Assembly: GCA_005656395.1 (NCBI GenBank)
Contig: SRSI01000069.1
Location: forward strand, 186,001-250,000
Direction of reading: 5' to 3'
Length of the DNA: 64,000 bases
Origin: Strongyloides papillosus
Lineage: Eukaryota; Nematoda; Chromadorea; Rhabditida; Strongyloididae
Under the pieces are notes generated by a model. It had not been told where the DNA came from. It saw only the letters and a list, made by a program, of their open reading frames with translations, and made no database searches. Made by a program: the position numbers and the translations under genes. Position 1 is the stretch's first letter. Each line of letters opens with the position of its first letter. Below are positions 57,102-64,000 of the stretch, one piece after another.

Positions 57102-58696
57102 TTATTTAAATTTTATGATTTCTCTTTTTCCTCTCTCTATTCTTTCACAGATATCATCGTAACTTGGCATTGATTTTAGGTTACCATATGCTACAACTGT
57201 TGGAATACTCGATAACATCTTCCTCGCTACATTCATTATATCTTCACTCGTTACAGCTTCAATTTCTTTAATATAATTCATTGGGCATTTCCTTTCACCG
57301 TGTCCAAGAATCTGCCTTGCTAAATCTTCAAACATAACTGGTTTCTGCTCCAAATTCATCAACAACTGTGACTTCAACAACTGTTTAGCTCTATTTAACT
57401 CATCATCAGGAATAGGTATAGTCAATTTCAAGAATTCAAACACCGCATAATCAACTGCTGTACTCATGTTCTTTGGATCATCACCAATATGAATACAAAA
57501 TACACCACTATCAGAGTAGGAATGATTGAATGCTTGAGCATTATACATACTACCATTATATCTCAAGACATCCATGTACAATCTTGTGTACATCCCTTTT
57601 CCTGGACCACCGGCACTGAAACTCTTACCACCACCAAGGATATATTGCATAACACAACATGTCACGAAATCTTTATCCTTAAAACTGACACCCTCAAAAC
57701 CAAGTACAAAATGTGTCAACTCCGGAAACTCAACAATACTCAAACCTTTATTAGACAAATCAGCTTCTTTATAAATTTTACCACCAGTATACTGAGAATG
57801 AGAATCATCAAACTTTGGTAATTTAAACGAAAAACTCTCTTTATTACTCTCCCAAATGGGTTTCTTATCAACAAAATGTCTCTGGACCATCTCAACAAAA
57901 TGATCATGATCAACACCGACACCTGCCACAACCATATTCGATGGTGAGTGGTATTGTGACATGTAAGTTAGCAAATGTTCTCTTTTGATTTTGTCAATGG
58001 TGCTCTCTTCAACGAATTTTCCTAGTCCTAGTGTGTTATTGCCGTATGCAGCTCTGTGAAGCCAATCCATTACGAGAGGTTCAGGGTCGGGGCTTCTGTA
58101 CATTTGTTGTAGCTCCATCAAACAAACTTCTTTTGCTCCTTCCACCTCCTCATCCATGATATATGGTCTATGGAGTGTATCAGAGATTATCGATAACACA
58201 TCATCTTGACTGCTATGGAAACATGATGAAGCATATAAAAAACAATCTCTTGTAGATTGACAATCTAGTAAAGCACCACTTTTTGATATGAAACTTTGTG
58301 TCTCCATTGGATTAGGGTAGTTTTCAGAGGATGCGAAAGCTAATTTTTGGAGGATATGTGTTGTACCACCTGGGTAGTATGTTTCAAATCGACTTCCGGA
58401 GTTTACGGCTACTCCTATTGTACAGAATGTTCCGTAGGCTTTTTCTGTGGCAACCGTTAGGCCATTTGAGAATTTCGTTATTTTTGAGTTGAATAATTGT
58501 ATATCTTCTGAGGATGTTTTTTGGTGTTTATAGTTTTCGAATCCACTTAGTGGTTTAGATAGAGGTGTTGTAAGAGCTTCATTTAGCTAAAGTTTCAAAA
58601 TAGACAAAAAGAAGAGATATAAAAACCTACAGCAGTATTAACTTTCAGCCTCTTCGCCAAATACAAAGGTAATCTTGGCCTGAAAATTCTTGACAT
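57102..58696 (-). CDS. Mitochondrial processing peptidase alpha subunit
   Basis: Exon 1 58631-58696, 44-bp intron, exon 2 57102-58586; 516 aa, normal size. The N-terminal 22 residues are basic and Ser/Arg-rich (a mitochondrial presequence). M16 features: NSGSRFET, GTTHILQKLAF where the beta subunit has its HxxEH zinc site (lost in alpha, as expected), and the glycine-rich loop GGGKSFSAGGPGKGMYTRLY (residues ~339-358) that binds and moves presequences. One loop Gly is Lys. MPP removes targeting sequences from imported matrix proteins. Divergent from the METTL16 gene with a 107-bp shared upstream region. Confidence 0.93.
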
Positions 58697-58803
58697 TCTC
58701 AATAATAAGAACAAGGAAAGATTCAATTATAAACTTATAATGAAGAAAGTTATTATAATATGATTTGGAATGTCGTCACTTCTTTTTCTTCTTCTCAAAA
58801 ACA
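58697..58803. promoter_or_regulatory. Short bidirectional promoter region, MPP-alpha / METTL16
   Basis: Only 107 bp separate two start codons on opposite strands. The sequence is AT-rich with a pyrimidine run (CTTCTTTTTCTTCTTCTC) near 58780-58797 before the METTL16 start. The two genes must share or overlap their promoters. Confidence 0.6.
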
Positions 58804-59779
58804 ATGCATCCGAGGAATGTATTTTTCAATAATGATCCGGATTTTAATGGGTTAGCTATGAAGTATGAGGAATTGAGGAAGGTTTGTAGATTGAATAAGA
58901 AGGGGAAAGTAAGTTTGCATGTTGGAAGTGTTTTTATAATGTTAGTTTCAAGTAAATTTTCAAGATCACGACAGTAGTCGTGTTGTTGCTGAGGTACTTC
59001 TTAAAGAATACTTCTCATTGGATGTGCCTTTTAACAGAAATCATCTTATACCAAGGATAAGCAATAGACTCGACTACCTTCTAATAATTGAAGATTTCCT
59101 AAAGACAAACTTCAAAGAAACAGAACAATTCTACGGCATTGACATAGGAGTAGGAGCAAACTGCATATACCCACTCCTCGGTACCCAGATAATGAAATGG
59201 AACTTCATTGGTATCGACATCGATGACGAAGCAATTGCCGAGGGAAACAAAATAATCTCCAATAACAACTTAAACACCAAAATATTATTAATAAAAAAAG
59301 ATGAGGTAAATGATAATAATACATTTGCACTTGGAGTGAAAAATATACCTGAAAATGCAAAAATATTTTCAATATGTAATCCACCATTTTTTGATGATAA
59401 AGAAGTTGACAGGCGTTTTGTTGGAAGTGATGGTTTAATGATAAATATGTTTACTTCGGAAAGGCATCCACCTTCATCGACGACAGTTGCCAGGGGAAAT
59501 GAACTTTCAACAACAGGAGGTGAAGTTAAGTTTATCGAGAAGATGATTGAAGATAGTCAGGATGAGGTGGTATCAAAGAGGATATCGTTGTTTACATCGT
59601 TGATAGGTAAAAAAAAATCAATCAAAATGATAGAAGATATTTTGGAAAATATAAACTGTTGCTGGTATAAATTCTACGAAATGAGGCATGGAAAGACAAG
59701 TCGATGGATTGTGATGTGGACTTTCACCGAGAATCACACATTCCCGACCCAAAATTGGAGGAAACGCAAAAACACATAA
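58804..59779 (+). CDS. METTL16/METT-10-type RNA m6A methyltransferase
   Basis: Exons 58804-58908 and 58946-59779 (37-bp intron); 312 aa. It starts MHPRN like METTL16. The Rossmann domain has GIDIGVGANCIYPLLG (SAM site, ~96-111), IGIDIDDEAI, and the CNPPFF catalytic motif (~178-183), followed by the RRFVG/GGEVKF region and a WxxxWTF end. METTL16 methylates U6 snRNA and SAM-synthetase transcripts. In C. elegans METT-10 blocks splicing of SAM synthetase RNA when SAM is high. The protein stops soon after the catalytic domain; the C-terminal vertebrate-conserved region present in longer homologs is missing. The join was chosen to give FQVNFQD, matching the family. Confidence 0.88.
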
Positions 59780-60147
59780 AAATCTCCCCTTCCAAATCCC
59801 ATATGTTTATCATAATTAAACATTAAATAAATGATACATTATCTCTATCTTTACACCACATACTACACACACATCATGTGTTAACTCTTTAATGAATGCC
59901 ATCGGGAGCGGTGATAAAAAAATAAACACCAGATAGAAAGTTTAATTACCTATTGTCGTTACTTTTATATTAACCTCCATTCCGTTTTCCCAATTGTCAT
60001 GTTAATTCTCATACGGACATATAGTGTTCATCTTTCCAAACAAAAATATAGTCATCCAAATTTGCTTCACTCTCATTTTATTATTTATTATATTTTGTTT
60101 CATCGTTAGAAGTGTGATATTTTTTTATACTGCAGCTGGAAAAAAAT
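59780..60147. other. Intergenic region
   Basis: 368 bp, AT-rich, between METTL16 and UFD-2 (same strand). No gene; an AATAAA is at 59824-59829 and an E-box CAGCTG near 60133. Confidence 0.4.
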
Positions 60148-63100
60148 ATGACTTCTGTATTTAAGAACTCAACTAATGGATATAATGAAACTTTTGATGT
60201 ATTAGATACTGACTTTAATATTGCTGTATGTTTTTGTTTCTTTGGTTTTTTTAATCCTTTTTTTTAACATATCTTAGTCTGCCTCTCCTGACGAGATTTC
60301 GAGGATATCATCAACGTTAAGTGATGTTATTGGGATTGATGAAGGTACCTTTAGAAGGTGTTTGGATGATTTTTGTGATGGGACGTCTAATAATAGGGCG
60401 CAAGTGGAGGCTTTCCTAATGGCGGTTTATTGTCATAAGTTGAGTCAGGTTAAAGCTGATGAGGAGGTGAATCCTGTAACATCGAAGATGCAGGCTTATT
60501 TTGGGTTTTCATTCACCTCTGAGATTGGTTCACAGTTGGAGAATGCTTTTTGTAAAGTACTGATGACTGATTTTGAAAATGTTATCAATGGGAGTTGTAA
60601 TGAGGTAGGACTACATTTTGTCATCATTTTTTATTGTTTTAGTTTCTTGACGTCAAAGTGAGAAAACTCCTAAAAGGAATGGCTTTTATCATCGTACAAT
60701 GTTTCATAAAAATCGTGGTCGATGAAGTTTTTTGTTTCTCCCTCTCAAAAAACATCTTTATCGATGGCTTTATATACCAACTATCAAAAGTAGACAAAGA
60801 ACCTGCGTTCAGATTACTTGTAAAATTCATGGTTGAACATTTATCAGTCGATACACTAACATCATTTTACACACCCATCTTTCAAAAACTCCGTAAACTC
60901 GCTATCGATAGGAGAGCAACAAGACAAATTGCTCTTACATCAACACAAGTCATCCACGCAGAGTTGCAATGGTTTCCATTGGTTATATTGTCAAGGTTAA
61001 TTTCCTTGGATGAGAATACTAAGAGCCCTTTTAATCTTCTTGATGTCTTGGCTAACCAGAGGAATTTTTGCTATGATTTTAGTTTGAAAGATACACCATG
61101 TTATATGTCAATGGATACGTATCTTGGTCCCTTCTTTGCTTTGGGTATCTTTGATAATGGTGATATGGAGTGTTCAAGGGAGATGAATAGAATTTTTGAG
61201 GGCCAAGAAGTTGAGGGCATCTCAAATTCTGCACTTGCCCGTCAAATCCGTGACATCCACTCAAATATCCGTAGGCACCTTCTTACTATCTGCCAGGCAT
61301 TGGTAACAAAAACAACCACAAGACAGGTTACAACACAATACCTTGTTGATGTCATCCTCGCAACAGAAGGTCGTGGAAAGTACCACTTCGAGAAGTCAGA
61401 ACATGTAGGACACGTCTTTATGATGAACTTTTTACACGTCGTCATCAGTTTGGCATCAAAAGTCCGCCTCGAGAATCTTGATTTTAACTACCTCGCCAGG
61501 AGGAGTTGTCAATTTCCTGTACATGACTTGACTAAGATTAACATGACAACCCAGGAAGGTGAGGATTTCTGTAAACAATTTGACGGCCAGGAGGAGAAGT
61601 TTAATTTTAACACAACAATATTTTACGTTGCAATTTTCGCCATTCATACAGGTTTTCAACCTCTCATAAATGAGTTTACAAGTTGTAAAAGAGACTGGGG
61701 TTACGTTAAGAAGGATCTTAAAAAACTAAGGGAAACCTACGAGAGAGAGGTCGAGAGAGGAAATCACTCAGAGATAATAAGGACCTTCATGCAATTCAGG
61801 ATGCATGAGGAGAGTACCAGACAACTCAAGTACTGCTTAATGTCATCGATTGTCATGTTATATGATCAAGCCATCACCAGAGTCCTTGCACCATTTATGG
61901 ATAAACTAAGTCTCTTCCTCTTGGATACCCTTCACCCGGATGCTAAGAAGAATTTCATCCCCGATACAGCCAGTGATTTATTTAAATTTCTCCCAGAAAT
62001 GATTATTGAACATATTCTTTCAATATTTCAGTTTATGGAAACTGACAGGTCAGGGAATGGCTATTGTCTTCCCCTTGTCCAGAGATTTTTGATTGTCCTC
62101 TCTGTTTCACCACACTATTTTAAGGCACCCTTTAATTATGCCAAGTTTTTGGAGGTCATTGTTCAGGCCTGGAGTCATGCCAGGACACAGATGTCTTTAA
62201 ATTATTACCAACAAATACTAATTAATAACTCAACGAATTCAAAGATCACTCCGATTCTTCTTAAGTTTTATTGTGATGTCGAGTCTACTGGGGCATCTTC
62301 GGAGTTTTATGATAAGTTCAATATTAGAAGGTGTATTCATTTTATTTTGGAACGTTTCTGGGAACATAGTAATCAGAAGTTGATGCTTATCAAGACAATG
62401 AATAGTATATCACAAGAGATGTTGCGTTTTGCTAATATCGTTATTGGTGATTCAACCTTCCTCTTCGATGAGGTTGTCGGTGGTATGAAGAAGGCAGTTT
62501 CATTAGAAAAAGAACTCCTCGAACTAAGAAAAAACAACTCCAGGGACACAGACGAAATAAAGAACAAACAATCAAAATACGATGAAGCTGTCCGTGGTGT
62601 CACATCATGGATTCACACCCTATCAGAATCATTAGATTTACTTAAAAAACTAACTGACTACTCTCCAAAAGTATTCATGAACCAACTTATCGGGGAGCGC
62701 CTCGCTGCATTGTTGAACTACAACTTAGTTGAACTATCCCCACCAAATCATTTAGCATTTGTATCGTGGAAGAACTTGGCAAACGAGTTAGGGTTTAGTG
62801 GACGGGCTTTGGTAACAAAAATTATTGCTGTGTATAATGCTTTGAGTACACAACAATTTGCTAAATTTGTGGCTTTTGATGAGAGGAGTTTCACCTCAGA
62901 GAGATTTAGGAATATTTTTAATGGTATCAGGGATGTTTTTGGTATTTCTGGTGTCTTGATGGAGAGGTTTTCTGTGTTCTTACAGATGGCTTATATTGAG
63001 TATGACTCTAAGATGGAGGAGGAAGAAGACTTTGGTGATGATGTTCCAGATGAGTTCCGCGACCCGGTCATGGATAATGTTATGTTGGACCCAGTTAAAC

Positions 63101-63276
63101 TCCCATCATCTGGACAGATAATGGATAGGAAAAATATCATCAAACATCTTCTTAACATCCAAATCGACCCATTCAATAGGCAGCCACTAAAGCAAGAGGA
63201 CTTGATTCCATTACCAGATTTGCAGAAGAAAATTGCAGAATGGATACAGGAGAAGAAGAAAGCAAGACAGCATTAA
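60148..63276 (+). CDS. E4 ubiquitin ligase UFD-2 (UBE4-type)
   Basis: Exons 60148-60225, 60278-60604 and 60643-63276 (introns 52 and 38 bp) give about 1012 aa. A long helical UFD2 core (~120-900) shows FNLLDVLANQRNFCYD, PCYMSMDTYLGPFFALGIF and the helical SKVRLENLDFNYL region. The C-terminal U-box (~930-1008) reads DEFRDPVMDNVMLDPV-LPSSG, RKNIIKHLL, DPFNRQPL. UFD-2 lengthens ubiquitin chains with CDC-48/p97, and in C. elegans works with CHN-1/CHIP on UNC-45 and in apoptosis. Full length for the family. Confidence 0.94.
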
Positions 63277-63711
63277 TATATTTTTTATTTGTAATAAGAC
63301 TTATGTATATTTTTAACCTATTATTATAAAAATAAATATTTGATTTTTATTAAGAGGAAATGACGTTAAAGGTTATTGAAAAAAACATACTTAAGATAAT
63401 GTTATCTAATGGGGAGAGATTAGAAATCTGTTTAACTTTTATGTATAGGCGTTATGATAGTTTTTATCTACATTAACATATCATTTACGATGTATATTAA
63501 AGTTTTTATTAAAATATTTCTACTCATATTTAAATATATCATCCCATTTCTCTTTGCCTTTTTGTGGAGTCGTGGAGATTCATGAGTCTCTTGAACTCAT
63601 CAATCCTCGTACTTCACAATAATGCTTATAGAATGTTAACAAAAAACTTTTTTACTGAAAACAAACAAAAAAAAACATAACAAAAATCTATAATACAAAA
63701 CTAATATTAAT
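63277..63711. other. Convergent intergenic region
   Basis: 435 bp between the UFD-2 stop and the 3' end of a minus-strand gene; an AATAAA lies at 63331-63336. No other feature was seen. Confidence 0.4.
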
Positions 63712-64000
63712 CTAACCAACAGAAATTCTATATTTAGCAAATTGTTGGTATATAATCTTGAAACGTTGTTTATTTGCTAAAGGTATTTTTGTTGACACTA
63801 AGTCTATTCCTTTCTTGTCACATAATGCCAACAGATACATGTAAGGTAATGTTAATTTTCTTGAGTGTCCCAAGGCAACAGATAAGGTGTATGGTGATAA
63901 CTTTTTGTATACATCTTTCTTCAATTTAAGAGATTTTATGGCAAGGGCTATGTAATGTTCAGAGTGGAGGATATCAGTGGGGTTGACGTTATATGATGGT
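63712..64000 (-). CDS. 3' end of an unknown gene (partial)
   Basis: A minus-strand frame is open from the right window edge to a stop at 63712-63714, giving about 95 C-terminal residues. The sequence is basic and mixed hydrophobic (SEHYIALAIKSLKLKKDVYKK, HSRKLTLPYMYLLALCDKKG, QRFKIIYQQFAKYRI), consistent with a folded helical domain. The family was not recognised. The frame continues beyond the window. Confidence 0.6.
   Translation of the reverse strand, partial: PSYNVNPTDILHSEHYIALAIKSLKLKKDVYKKLSPYTLSVALGHSRKLTLPYMYLLALCDKKGIDLVSTKIPLANKQRFKIIYQQFAKYRISVG

Overview
The window is nuclear DNA of a nematode, most likely a Strongyloides or close relative. This is inferred from extreme AT richness, very short introns (many of 37-50 bp, GT...AG), compact genes with long AT-rich spacers, polypyrimidine-AG acceptors just before start codons (possible trans-splice sites), a nematode-type 7TM chemoreceptor, an arginine kinase and a UNC-87/calponin-like repeat protein. 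All products are read from sequence alone; exon joins were chosen by reading frame and GT/AG signals.

Left part (1-20.7 kb): a partial TANGO1/MIA-like secretory protein (minus) diverges from an EBP2-type ribosome-biogenesis gene. Two tandem paralogs with a chromodomain-like N-terminus follow, then a tetraspanin with two alternative last exons. On the minus strand an arginine kinase with a hydrophobic N-terminal extension lies just upstream of a short ORC2, possibly as an operon. About 5 kb of gene-poor DNA separates these from a single-exon GPCR.

Middle part (20.7-45.3 kb): an accessory, recently rearranged region. A decaying zinc-finger locus comes first. Two paralogous type I membrane proteins of unknown function (711 and 731 aa, both minus) flank a tandem array of three mini-M13 (neprilysin-like) peptidase genes inside large duplicated flanks. 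The only M13 copy with an unbroken frame has lost its HExxH zinc motif, while the two copies that keep HEMLH each carry one single-base frameshift in an A-run. A 958-bp TA-flanked inverted-repeat element sits in one duplicated flank and is precisely absent from its twin; a second insertion of about 500 bp shows the same full/empty pattern.

Right part (45.3-64 kb): mostly conserved single-copy genes. These are two small unknown proteins, an LRPAP1/RAP-type ER chaperone, two neighbouring bZIP factors, a calponin-repeat protein, carnitine palmitoyltransferase 1, mitochondrial processing peptidase alpha, METTL16/METT-10, the E4 ubiquitin ligase UFD-2 and a partial unknown gene. MPP-alpha and METTL16 share a 107-bp divergent promoter region. 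Upstream of the CPT1 gene are several HNF4/NHR-type motifs, and upstream of the second bZIP gene are bZIP-type palindromes. No tRNA, rRNA or CRISPR array was recognised.
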